From positions 496,001-560,000 of the forward strand of contig JAQBPX010000038.1 of the NCBI GenBank assembly GCA_028287305.1: 64,000 nucleotides of DNA, written 5' to 3'. The notes beneath the pieces were generated by a model. The model did no database searches. It was given only the letters and a program-made list of their open reading frames with translations, and was not told the DNA's origin. Position numbers and translations under genes: made by a program. The stretch's first letter is position 1, and each line of letters begins with the position of its first letter. Source of the stretch: Gemmatimonadota bacterium (GTDB taxonomy: Bacteria > Gemmatimonadota > Gemmatimonadetes > Gemmatimonadales > Gemmatimonadaceae). Shown piece after piece: positions 35,905 through 43,851 of the stretch.

Positions 35905-35973
35905 TTAGCAATGCACCGAGTGAGGCGTCCAATACGTGTTCGCTTCCTCCCTCCCTCCCGTCAAAGGACACTC

Positions 35974-36357
35974 ATGCTTCGCCAGCGAAAGGGCTTCACG
36001 CTCATCGAGCTGCTCATCGTCGTCGTCATCATCGGCATTCTCGCCGCGATCGCGATTCCGAAGTTCGCCAACACGAAGTCGAAGGCGTACATCACCGCGA
36101 TGAAGTCGGATCTCAAGAACCTGACGACCGCGGAAGAGGCCTTCTTCTCGGATTCGGCCAAGTACACGACCAGCACCACCGCGATCAACTTCAAGGAGTC
36201 CACGGGCGTCAACGCCCCGACGATCGTGACCGGCGCCGGCTTCTGGACGGCCACCGTGTCGCATTCGCAGCTCTCCGGCAAGGTTTGCGGCATCGGCGTC
36301 AACACGACGAACCCGACCGTCACCACCGCTGGCGAAGGCGAGCCCGCCTGCAATTAA
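35974..36357 (+). CDS. Type IV pilin-like major subunit (prepilin)
   Basis: 127 residues from an ATG preceded by AAAGGA at 5 nt. The short basic leader MLRQRKG is cut before Phe in the prepilin-peptidase motif G|FTLIE, with the conserved Glu5. A 20-residue hydrophobic helix (LLIVVVIIGILAAIAIPKF) follows. The C-terminal half is a small globular head with two cysteines (near the end, CGIGVN and PACN) that probably form the D-loop disulfide. No PilB/C/T or minor pilins are nearby. A strong terminator follows at once, so it is a single-gene unit, as is common for an abundant pilin. Confidence 0.93.
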   Translation: MLRQRKGFTLIELLIVVVIIGILAAIAIPKFANTKSKAYITAMKSDLKNLTTAEEAFFSDSAKYTTSTTAINFKESTGVNAPTIVTGAGFWTATVSHSQLSGKVCGIGVNTTNPTVTTAGEGEPACN

Positions 36358-36375
36358 GGCTGTCGCTGCAAACGG

Positions 36376-36403
36376 AAAGGGCCCGGCAATCGCCGGGCCC
36401 TTT
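36376..36403 (+). terminator. Rho-independent terminator after the pilin gene
   Basis: AAAGGGCCCGGC pairs perfectly with GCCGGGCCCTTT (12-bp stem, 4-nt loop AATC), 18 bp after the stop. It separates the pilin from the Mur-ligase-like gene. Confidence 0.92.
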
Positions 36404-36416
36404 CTACATTATGTAG
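36404..36416. promoter_or_regulatory. Perfect palindrome just before the Mur-ligase-like gene
   Basis: CTACAT-T-ATGTAG lies between the pilin terminator and the ATG of the next gene, 4 bp before it. It could be an operator or part of a compact start region; the unusually small gap to the next gene makes it noticeable. Confidence 0.35.
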
Positions 36417-36420
36417 CATC

Positions 36421-38265
36421 ATGCCCGAACTCGCCGACGACCTCCGGATCGATCGCGCTCGCACCCTCCGCGGCGCGAACTTCTGGCACTCCGCGCCGGT
36501 GGTCGTCGCCGAGCTCCGACTCGGCCAGCTGGCCGGGCTGGAGCCGTCCTCGGTGCCGGGGCTGGTCGGCGGCCTTGCTGCTTCTCTGCCCGGTCTGGCG
36601 CTCGCGTCGCAGGCATCCTGGCCCGAGCTCGTGATCGCCGTCGCCGCCGAGCTGCTGCGGCTGGCCGGCTGCCCCCAGTCCTTCCACGCCACCGGCCGCG
36701 GCGAGCGCCCGGACCGCTCGACCCTCGTCATTGGAATCGAGCACGACGCACCCGCCATTCACGCCATTCATGACTCGGCGCGCGTGGTCCGCGACGTCCT
36801 TCGCGGCCACGATCCGGAGATCGAGCGAACCGTCGCGACGCTTGCCGAGCGATGGCGTCTCGGCCAACCCGACGCACCCATGCGCGCGCTGATCGACCGT
36901 GCGACCGCCCGCGGCATCCCCGTTCGCCGCAACCCGGACGACGGCACCATCCAGCTCGGGCTCGGCGCCACGCAGCACACGATCGGCGACAGCAGCGCCG
37001 ACGTCGACGTGCTATTTCCGCCGGGCGCGCCGGTCACCATTCCCGTCATCGCGATCACCGGCACGAATGGAAAGACGACCACCACGCGACTGATCGCGCA
37101 CCTCTTCCGCTCGAGTGGCAAGCGCACCGGGTTCACGACGACCGATGGCGTGTACTTCCAGGAACAGCTCCTCAAGTCGGGCGACCTCACCGGCCCGTTC
37201 GCCGCGAACATGATCCTGTCGCATCCGCAGGTGGACGTCGCCGTGCTGGAGACCGCGCGCGGCGGGATCCTGCGCGCGGGGCTCGGCTTCGCCGACTGCG
37301 ACGTAGCCGTCGTCACCAACGTGACCCCCGATCATCTCGGACTCGGCGGCATCGAGACGCTCGAGGAGCTCGCGCGCGTGAAGGCGGTGGTGCCGAGCGT
37401 GGTGAAGCCCGGCGGGTGGGTCGTGCTGAACGGCGACGACGCCCTCTGTGTCGCCATGGCGGCGCATGCGAGGGCGCGAGGCGTTCACGTCGCGCTGTTC
37501 ACGATCATGACGCACGACGCGAATCCAGCGGTCGCGGCCCACATCGCGAACGGCGGCATGCTGGCGGAGGTGCGGGACGGAGAGATCGTGATCGCGGTGG
37601 GCGCCAAGCTGACCGCGCTCGGGCCGGTGGCTGACGTGCCGGTGACCTTCGGCGGGCTCGCGAGCTTCCAGGTGCAGAATGTGCTCGCGGCAGTGCTCGC
37701 GGCGCACGTGCAGGGAGTTGCGACGCAGCAGCTTCGCGCGGGGCTCGTGTCGTTCGTGCCGAGTGACGCGAACACGCCCGGGCGCATGAACGTGATCGAC
37801 ACCGCGCGCGGGCGGATCGTGCTGGATTATGCGCACAATCCGGCGGCGATTCGCGCGATGCTGGAATTCGTGGCGGCGTCACCGGCGAGCCGGCGCATCG
37901 CGATGCTCAGCGCACCGGGTGACCGTCGTGACGAGGACCTCCGCGAGATCGGCGCGGCGGCGCACGCGATGGACCTCGTGTTCTTCAAGGAGCACTCACG
38001 CTATCGTCGAGGGCGGGAGCCGGGGGCAACGGCGGCGGTGATGCGCGAGGGACTCCTGGCGGGCGGGTTCGCCGCGGATTCGGCAATTGCGTTTGCTGAT
38101 GAGAAGGATGCCGTGCTGGCGTTGCTCGGGGTGATGCGTGAAGGAGACCTCGTGGCGATCATCGCGGATGATCTCGCGGAGGTGAAGGCGATGATCGCGG
38201 AGTGGGAATCCGGTCGGTGTGACTTCAATCCGGAAGGAAGGCGGCCAACTTCGGCTGACGGCTGA
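36421..38265 (+). CDS. Cyanophycin synthetase-like protein lacking the ATP-grasp domain (N domain + Mur ligase)
   Basis: 614 residues; typical CphA is about 870-900. Residues about 1-170 match the CphA N-terminal region (RTLRGANFW near 15-22, and an ALIDRATARGIPVRR block near 156-170, followed by IQLGLGATQHTI). In CphA an ATP-grasp domain would follow. Here the sequence passes straight, through about ten residues (GDSSADVDVLFPPGAP), into the Mur-ligase ATP-binding domain with AITGTNGKTTTTRL (near 211-224). The Mur-type middle and C-terminal domains look complete (DVAVLETARGGILRAGLGFADC, VTNVTPDHLG, VLDYAHNPAAIRAML, LSAPGDRRDEDLREIG). In CphA the ATP-grasp half adds Asp and the Mur half adds Arg. 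This form may ligate a different pair or only one substrate. Gene order does not reveal a cyanophycinase. Confidence 0.85.
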   Translation: MPELADDLRIDRARTLRGANFWHSAPVVVAELRLGQLAGLEPSSVPGLVGGLAASLPGLALASQASWPELVIAVAAELLRLAGCPQSFHATGRGERPDRSTLVIGIEHDAPAIHAIHDSARVVRDVLRGHDPEIERTVATLAERWRLGQPDAPMRALIDRATARGIPVRRNPDDGTIQLGLGATQHTIGDSSADVDVLFPPGAPVTIPVIAITGTNGKTTTTRLIAHLFRSSGKRTGFTTTDGVYFQEQLLKSGDLTGPFAANMILSHPQVDVAVLETARGGILRAGLGFADCDVAVVTNVTPDHLGLGGIETLEELARVKAVVPSVVKPGGWVVLNGDDALCVAMAAHARARGVHVALFTIMTHDANPAVAAHIANGGMLAEVRDGEIVIAVGAKLTALGPVADVPVTFGGLASFQVQNVLAAVLAAHVQGVATQQLRAGLVSFVPSDANTPGRMNVIDTARGRIVLDYAHNPAAIRAMLEFVAASPASRRIAMLSAPGDRRDEDLREIGAAAHAMDLVFFKEHSRYRRGREPGATAAVMREGLLAGGFAADSAIAFADEKDAVLALLGVMREGDLVAIIADDLAEVKAMIAEWESGRCDFNPEGRRPTSADG

Positions 38266-38365
38266 ACGCCGAGAGCTACGGCTAATGCTGCGAGAAAACA
38301 CGGCCGATGCGATCGAATGGCGTGCCGAGCCCGTTGAGTTCTTCTTTCCTGCTCGGCACCGTAGT

Positions 38366-40060
38366 TCAGGGAAGCACCCAGTGAAAGGCGGATCCAGATG
38401 TCGGTTGGCGCCGGAGATTTCTCTCGCTCGGCGCTAGTCCGTGACGAACAAGCATGAAGAGATCGTCCAGCACCTGCTTGTTCTCCGCAACGTACGCGTG
38501 GCCGAGAAATGAAGACTCCATATTGGAAGCATCCACGACATCAATTCCGGCAACGCGATCCCACTGGGCTGCGTCTTCGCCTGCACGAATGTCGTGATGC
38601 AGCTCGTGCGAGGCCGCTATTGCGAGGTCTCGCCTTGATGCATAAAGGGTAAATCGGCGTGCGGACTGCTGCATCGCGGGCAGCAGCTGCTGCTGAAAGA
38701 CATCAGCATCAATATCGGGCGCCGCAAGCACCACCTCGGCGAACAGGTTCCGCTTGCCCTTTTTCACCAGGTCACTCAGGGCGACACTCAGCATCCGCGT
38801 GCCCATGCTGTGTGCGACGATGTAAACGCGACTGACGCCACTGCTATCGGCGAGCCGAGTGAGGAATTTCTCGAAGCTGGGAATCGCTGCTTGGCTGGCA
38901 TCCTCGTCTGATGGATAGCTCACGACCCCAGTACGCGAAGGCCAACTGTACATCACCGCCATCAGGCCATCCATATTCAGGTCGAAGGCGAGTTGAGCTG
39001 TCCTCTTGGCGGCGTCCTCGAACGAGTTGTTGAAGCCGTGCACATAGACCAACAACTCACGGCCTCCCGCGCGCGCGGCATCTCTCCGAAGCAAGTCAAT
39101 CCAACCGTCGGGCGAGAGTCCGCGAGGCGCGTTCAGGAGCACATGCTTGAGGGGGTCATCCTTCTGCTGGAAAAAGAACAGGACTCTCCCCGGCTGTTCA
39201 ATCACGCCCGGCCGGTGCCTGTCGGCGGGAATCGTGACTGTAGTTATTCCGTAGGTGAGAGTATCTCGTCGCTCGCCGTACCAACCCGATGATTTATCTG
39301 TCGCATTTCTATTGGTCGCATAAAGCACATCGACCCGCGCTGTCCGTCCGGTTGGTGAAATTGAATCCCTTGGATTGGGAAGAGCCGCCTTTACGCGCCC
39401 TGTGATGATTTTCAGACGAGTCGCAGCGTCTACCGAAAGCACGTTGACGGTGGCGATGCGTCGTATCATGCCAGTATCGGAATTGACTACGCTTTCAAGG
39501 GTATACCTGCCTGCCTTGTCGCCCGCTTTTAGGACACCATCGGTCAGGAACGTCTTCTCAGCCGAGTATGTCGCCCCCACCGAGACGCGCTCACCCGCGC
39601 GACCCTTTGCGTCTGCGCTGAAGGCGATGGCTTCGCCCGGAAGCAAGCTTATGCTGTCAAGCGAGAGGCTGAGGTCGCGGTATATGGCGGGCGCTCCGAA
39701 TGGCCCGTCCGTCCGCGGAGCCTCTCGGCCTGGGCGAACGACAATATCTCGTTGAATGTGAGCACGGCATCCATTCCGAGCGACGTCAGCGGAGACGCGC
39801 GCACTTCCTGGTGAAGTCGCTGTGAAGCGCCCGCCGCTTGTGATCGATCCATTCGTTGCCGCGAGCATGATCCGTGAGGAGTCAACGACCTCCTCCTCGG
39901 AGCCAAAGCCAGACCTCGCCCGAAGCTCGAACCTCGAGGATACTCCAACAAAGACGGTGTCCGGTCCGTCGATACGACTACTGCACTCGCCAGAATGCTG
40001 TGCGAGCGCCGGAAGGGCGGCCAGTAACTGCATTGGCAATACGCGCGTGAGATACCTCAC
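38366..40060 (-). CDS. Secreted alpha/beta hydrolase, DUF900-like esterase
   Basis: 564 residues, with an N-terminal hydrophobic segment (MQLLAALPALAQ) typical of a signal peptide. Residues about 25-240 contain Ig-like beta domains (DTVFVGVSSRFELRARS, SLLPGEAIAFSADAKG). The C-terminal hydrolase domain has RVDVLYATNRN at its start, ELLVYVHGFNNSFEDAAKR (oxyanion region), the nucleophile elbow VYIVAHSMGTRM, and late candidates for Asp and His (IDVVDASN and FLGHAYVAE). This is the DUF900/'esterase-lipase superfamily' pattern. It is the last gene of a three-gene lower-GC unit and overlaps the upstream lipoprotein gene (ATGA). The substrate is unknown. Confidence 0.8.
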   Translation of the reverse strand: MRYLTRVLPMQLLAALPALAQHSGECSSRIDGPDTVFVGVSSRFELRARSGFGSEEEVVDSSRIMLAATNGSITSGGRFTATSPGSARVSADVARNGCRAHIQRDIVVRPGREAPRTDGPFGAPAIYRDLSLSLDSISLLPGEAIAFSADAKGRAGERVSVGATYSAEKTFLTDGVLKAGDKAGRYTLESVVNSDTGMIRRIATVNVLSVDAATRLKIITGRVKAALPNPRDSISPTGRTARVDVLYATNRNATDKSSGWYGERRDTLTYGITTVTIPADRHRPGVIEQPGRVLFFFQQKDDPLKHVLLNAPRGLSPDGWIDLLRRDAARAGGRELLVYVHGFNNSFEDAAKRTAQLAFDLNMDGLMAVMYSWPSRTGVVSYPSDEDASQAAIPSFEKFLTRLADSSGVSRVYIVAHSMGTRMLSVALSDLVKKGKRNLFAEVVLAAPDIDADVFQQQLLPAMQQSARRFTLYASRRDLAIAASHELHHDIRAGEDAAQWDRVAGIDVVDASNMESSFLGHAYVAENKQVLDDLFMLVRHGLAPSERNLRRQPTSGSAFHWVLP

Positions 40061-41370
40061 GAGTCCTTCTTTTTCTTCAGGTCTTCGAGTTCCTTCTTGA
40101 GCTTCTCCATCTCTACCTGAATTTTCAGCAGTTCCAGCTCAGCAGAAGCGGCGTCCTTCTGCTTCTTGATGTCAGCGCTCGGGTCGGCGGGCGTCTCACC
40201 AAGCCCGGCTCTCGCATCCTTCAGTTTCTTTTCCAACGTAAACTGGTCGATCTTCTGGTTGTATCGTGTGTCCAGGAGCATCTGCTGGAGCCCTGCTAGT
40301 GTCGTCTCGATCGACTTGGCGGCCTTGTCCGCCGACGTGGTACCAGCGGAGCCATAGCTCTTCAACCCTCCAGACACCTCGGAGAATCCGAGTTTTGTCG
40401 TCCTGTGACCAAGCCGCTTGGAGGCGAGTCGCGCTAGGCCCGTCCCGCCGTACTGTGGATATAGAATGATTGGGTTGGCGACCAGCGTCTCCCCGACATG
40501 CACTTCGGTGACGAGTGCCGCTGGCACTCGGTACACAATCCCGTCACTGGCGTCGGCCACCGATGTCCCTTGCTGCTGGATATCACCGCCGATGGGTATC
40601 GATAGCGTAACGCTCGGGAATTCCAGGTCGTCAACGAGTCGTTTTGGTGTGATGGTGCACCTCGTTACCGATGGAGTCGCCGAACACCTGGCGAAGTCTA
40701 TCGTCGTTGTGTACTCGACGTCGTGCGTGGTGCGCTCGACGCGGTTGTTTTCCTGGTACGTCTTCACGCTGGCGACGAGCGCGTCCAGTTCGCCCTGTAG
40801 CTCCTTGATCGACTCTGCGCGTTTCGTGGCTGAAGCGCCCCTAACCGCGCCAATCTCGACATACAGCTCGGAGATCCTGGCTATGATTGGCGTGAGTGGT
40901 GTCGAATCAGCGGCGTCCTTCGCTGCAGCGGCCAGCTTGAACGCCTGCACGCCGGCGCTAACGATCGAGGCGCCGACCTCCAGACTACGGTCCGTAGCAT
41001 CCAGGTCTGCCGTGGTGAGATAGCCTGCGTCACTCAGCGAGAGCGAGAGGTCGCTGTCGAGGAATATGTTGTCGTCGAGCGAACGACCTGAGATCACGAA
41101 CTTGTGTGCCGAATCCGCCACCAGTCGCGGAGTGATGATGACCGGCTTCTGTACAGAAGGAGAATATTGGGTGGGCTGTGCCACGCCATTCTTGTAGCGC
41201 GTGGTGGCAGTGACCGTGTAGGTGATGTTCACGTCGAGGACGCGCTTCGGAAGCGCGTAGACGATGCCCCTGTTCAGATTCGGCGAGTATGGTTGTACGC
41301 TCACGGCGCGACTACAACTGACCATTGCCGGACAAAGGGCAACTAGGATGATTGCGGAGCGAGCGCGCAT
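40057..41370 (-). CDS. Lipoprotein with long C-terminal coiled coil, unknown function
   Basis: 437 residues. The signal peptide has a lipobox-like end (MVSC, Cys19). The body is beta-rich and recalls DUF4831-like domains (GIVYALPKRVLDVNITYTV, TTDFARCSATPSVTRCTI-like segment), with a helical stretch around 150-200. The last 60 residues are a highly charged coiled coil (AELELLKIQVEMEKLKKELE then DLKKKKDS). It is distinct in composition from neighbouring GC-rich genes. It is encoded between a cysteine-protease-like protein and the DUF900 hydrolase in one operon. The function is unknown; a surface scaffold is a guess. Confidence 0.6.
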   Translation of the reverse strand: MRARSAIILVALCPAMVSCSRAVSVQPYSPNLNRGIVYALPKRVLDVNITYTVTATTRYKNGVAQPTQYSPSVQKPVIITPRLVADSAHKFVISGRSLDDNIFLDSDLSLSLSDAGYLTTADLDATDRSLEVGASIVSAGVQAFKLAAAAKDAADSTPLTPIIARISELYVEIGAVRGASATKRAESIKELQGELDALVASVKTYQENNRVERTTHDVEYTTTIDFARCSATPSVTRCTITPKRLVDDLEFPSVTLSIPIGGDIQQQGTSVADASDGIVYRVPAALVTEVHVGETLVANPIILYPQYGGTGLARLASKRLGHRTTKLGFSEVSGGLKSYGSAGTTSADKAAKSIETTLAGLQQMLLDTRYNQKIDQFTLEKKLKDARAGLGETPADPSADIKKQKDAASAELELLKIQVEMEKLKKELEDLKKKKDS

Positions 41371-41388
41371 GCGACTTTCCTCCTGATG

Positions 41389-41931
41389 TCAGATGTAAAT
41401 GCTTCGGAGCTGATTCGATGGAGATAGCCGCAGAAAGCCCGCGAACTTTTCCGGATCTGGTTCAGTCGCGTGCCCGGCCGATTGGGTATTTACGATCTCG
41501 ACCTCTCCGTCCAGTCTGATGATCACGTTGAACGCGTGATCCGTGGTCATCAGGGTACCCACGGCGAGGGGCGCCGAGAGCTTGTTCTGCAGTGCGAAGA
41601 GGCTGGCCTGTGAGCGTAGCCAGTGCACGTAGTCGTCGCAATCGAAAACATCCGGCACATAGCTGTTCGCATTCGCAATCAACGGATCGTGGGCGATCAT
41701 TCCGAGGATCCAGGTAGTGTCAACTCTGAGATACAGGTCGTCCGAAATGATCGTTCGCTCCGCGAACATCTGATCCGGCAGTAGTGACCCAAAGCACCGG
41801 TAAAACATGTTCCGGACTGACTGCGAATCGATGGCAGCCCCTGCTAATTCCACAGGGGTAGCAGCGATGGGCTCGGCCTGCGTGCCAAATGGCTGCTGAG
41901 TGAATTGGACAGATCGCCTGCTACGCTTCAT
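41389..41931 (-). CDS. Putative papain-fold cysteine protease related to the agglutinin (MOA) C-terminal domain
   Basis: 180 residues, soluble and without a signal peptide. The core is VFDCDDYVHWLRSQASLFAL (Cys98), TTDHAFNVIIRLDGEVE (His132, with Glu143/Glu145) and VNTQSA. This resembles the Marasmius oreades agglutinin C-terminal domain, a calcium-activated papain-like protease with a Cys-His-Glu triad, where a Cys in a D-C-D-D context is followed by HAFN. The spacing of Cys to His (34) is shorter than I recall for MOA (42). It is the first gene of the lower-GC three-gene operon. The assignment is by motif memory and is tentative. Confidence 0.45.
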   Translation of the reverse strand: MKRSRRSVQFTQQPFGTQAEPIAATPVELAGAAIDSQSVRNMFYRCFGSLLPDQMFAERTIISDDLYLRVDTTWILGMIAHDPLIANANSYVPDVFDCDDYVHWLRSQASLFALQNKLSAPLAVGTLMTTDHAFNVIIRLDGEVEIVNTQSAGHATEPDPEKFAGFLRLSPSNQLRSIYI

Positions 41932-42105
41932 GGCTACACCGCCGGTGGCAAGCGAAGGGGTTCATCACGCGACCAGCAACATTCGGCGCCTCGTGGTATC
42001 CCGCCAGAGGCAATGAGACGCGGCGTGAGGGGAGGTTTTTCAGCACCTTTCAGAGCTACAGTGCCTGGCCCTCGCTTGGAATCACCCCGGGCGTCAGGTT
42101 AGACC

Positions 42106-42987
42106 ATGCTACTTATGCCTGTCTCGCTGATGTTTCGGGCGCTCTTGTGTCACGCCGTTACGTATACGCCGCCCGGCGCGCCCGCATACGAGGCCGACGT
42201 CTGCGTGCCGAGCGCGACACCGCAACGTGACGTAGCAATCGTGATGATCCACGGCGGAGGCGGGGTCACGGGGTCGCGCGGCGCCATGCGCGCATGGCAG
42301 GAGCGGCTCGCGCGCGAGGGATACGTCACGCTGTCGGTGGACTATCACCTCATGACAGCCGACGATCCCGCGCCAGTGTATCCGCTGCCTGAGCGCAACG
42401 TAAAGACCGCGGTGCAGTGGGTGCGCCAGCATGCGCGCGAGCTGGGCGTGTCGCCGGAGCGGATCGTGGTCATGGGCAACAGCGCCGGCGGACGGCTCGC
42501 CGGGCAGCTGCTCACCACGCCCGACGATCCATTCTTCGCGGGCGCCGATCGCTGGCCCGCGACCAGCGACCACGTGAATGGGCTCATCGGATTCTACGGC
42601 GCGTACGACGGGTCGCAGCTGCAGCCGGAACACTACTATGGAGGCGCGCGACGGGGTCGCGACAGCGGCCTTCGCACGAGTCGCGACAGCATCGCGATGC
42701 TCGCCTGGCAGCATGCGAACTCGCTGGCACAGGCGTCGCGCGCCACGGGTCCGGCGATCCTGTTTCATGGCACGGCGGACGGCCTCTCGGAGGTGTGCTT
42801 CAGTGTGGAGTTCGACGCTGCCCTCCGAAAGGCCGGCAAGCGCAGCGAGCTGCACCTCGTTCCTGGCGGCGTGCATGGCTTCGACCGGCGCGGCGCGCGC
42901 AACGGTGGGCTCACTGCGCAGGGCGAAAATGCCGCGAGGCAGCTGGTCGCCTGGCTGGCGGTGCAGTTCCCGGCTGCGACCCGCTAG
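42106..42987 (+). CDS. Alpha/beta hydrolase (HSL/carboxylesterase-like)
   Basis: 293 residues. It has the oxyanion-hole motif HGGGG (His49 onward), the nucleophile elbow MGNSAGGR (Ser126), the acid in FHGTADGLSE (Asp225) and the catalytic His in PGGVHGFDRR (His257). The HGG(G) motif and lid arrangement match the hormone-sensitive-lipase/acetyl-xylan-esterase type. The N-terminus is hydrophobic (MLLMPVSLMFRALLCHA) and may be a signal peptide. The esterase is not part of an obvious operon; the substrate is unknown. Confidence 0.88.
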   Translation: MLLMPVSLMFRALLCHAVTYTPPGAPAYEADVCVPSATPQRDVAIVMIHGGGGVTGSRGAMRAWQERLAREGYVTLSVDYHLMTADDPAPVYPLPERNVKTAVQWVRQHARELGVSPERIVVMGNSAGGRLAGQLLTTPDDPFFAGADRWPATSDHVNGLIGFYGAYDGSQLQPEHYYGGARRGRDSGLRTSRDSIAMLAWQHANSLAQASRATGPAILFHGTADGLSEVCFSVEFDAALRKAGKRSELHLVPGGVHGFDRRGARNGGLTAQGENAARQLVAWLAVQFPAATR

Positions 42988-42997
42988 CGTCGCGCGG

Positions 42998-43684
42998 TCA
43001 GGGTCCCGCGCAGCCGCGCTCGATGTCGCTGGCGCGCTGGCGGGAACTGCGGTAGGCAGCACTCGAGGGCGCATCCAGCCGGCGCAGCATGCCGGCCGCC
43101 GCGGCGAGCACCTGGCGGCCGTGCACTCCCTCGCGACTCAGCGAGTCAGCCGCCCAACAGTCGGCGGCGCTCTCCTGCACCTGCGTGAGCTGCGGGTCGT
43201 TTCCGGAGCAGTCCACGTGGCCCAGCCGATGGTGCGCGAGCTCGTGGTCGCGCACGAACTCGAACGCGAGCAGGCCGATGCCGCCGATCTGCTCGTTGGC
43301 GTAGAGGATCGCGCGGTGATGCGCGGAGCAGGTGGCCAGCGCGATGCGCGTGCCCACGAATGGATTCAGCTGCTCGACCACGGGCTGGCCATTCACGCGC
43401 AGCGTTCCGCGCATCATGCGCGCGACGGAGTCGAGGTCCGCGACGGTGGTCCGGCGTGGCGCGCTGCCCGCTGCGGGCGGGAGGCGCGTTACGTCGGCGG
43501 AGAGGTGCGGGACCACGGCGGCGAAGGCGGCGAACTGCAGATCCCTCGTGTCGCCGGCGCTCGCTCGGGATGACAACAGGGCCAGAGCGCTCGCTCGGGA
43601 CGACAGCATCCACGCCGACCCTGCGCACACGAGGGCCACGAGGCCCACGAGTAACAGCGTGCGAACGAGGTGCGGCCGAGGCAT
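42998..43684 (-). CDS. Membrane-anchored putative metalloprotease (HExxH), with repeat-derived N-terminal segment
   Basis: 228 residues from MPRPHLVRTL. One hydrophobic helix (LLLVGLVALVCAGSAWML) anchors it, with the rest outside the membrane. Zinc-binding candidates are HELAHH (His147, Glu148, His151) followed by QESAADCWA (Glu171), the layout of gluzincin-type minimal metalloproteases. The segment SSRASALALLSSRASAGD (about 28-45) is encoded by DNA close to the dispersed repeat, suggesting an in-frame insertion. It is convergent with the esterase. The protease reading is by motif only. Confidence 0.6.
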   Translation of the reverse strand: MPRPHLVRTLLLVGLVALVCAGSAWMLSSRASALALLSSRASAGDTRDLQFAAFAAVVPHLSADVTRLPPAAGSAPRRTTVADLDSVARMMRGTLRVNGQPVVEQLNPFVGTRIALATCSAHHRAILYANEQIGGIGLLAFEFVRDHELAHHRLGHVDCSGNDPQLTQVQESAADCWAADSLSREGVHGRQVLAAAAGMLRRLDAPSSAAYRSSRQRASDIERGCAGP

Positions 43685-43762
43685 GGTGTGCGGCTCCGAG
43701 GATGTACTCCTCGAAGCTGGCACGTGCGCAGGCTGCGTCAATCGGCTGTGAAAAGGTTTCCC

Positions 43763-43778
43763 TCACGTAGCGTCTCAC
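43763..43778 (-). repeat. Copy of a 16-bp recurring motif (GTGAGACGCTRCGTGA)
   Basis: The sequence TCACGTAGCGTCTCAC on the plus strand is the reverse complement of a motif also found at 3236-3251 and 49614-49629, and with two mismatches at 42013-42028. All four are outside genes. Function unknown. Confidence 0.6.
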
Positions 43779-43851
43779 GGAATGGCGCGCTCAATTCATG
43801 CGTCATTCATGATCGCGCAAACAGGCGAACAACAACCCCGGAATCGGGCAC

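Noticed and set aside
36421-38265. A frameshift explaining the missing ATP-grasp domain
   Set aside because: The frame is uninterrupted and the two domains are joined by a short plausible linker. No remnant of an ATP-grasp domain was seen in other frames. A strain-specific deletion remains possible.
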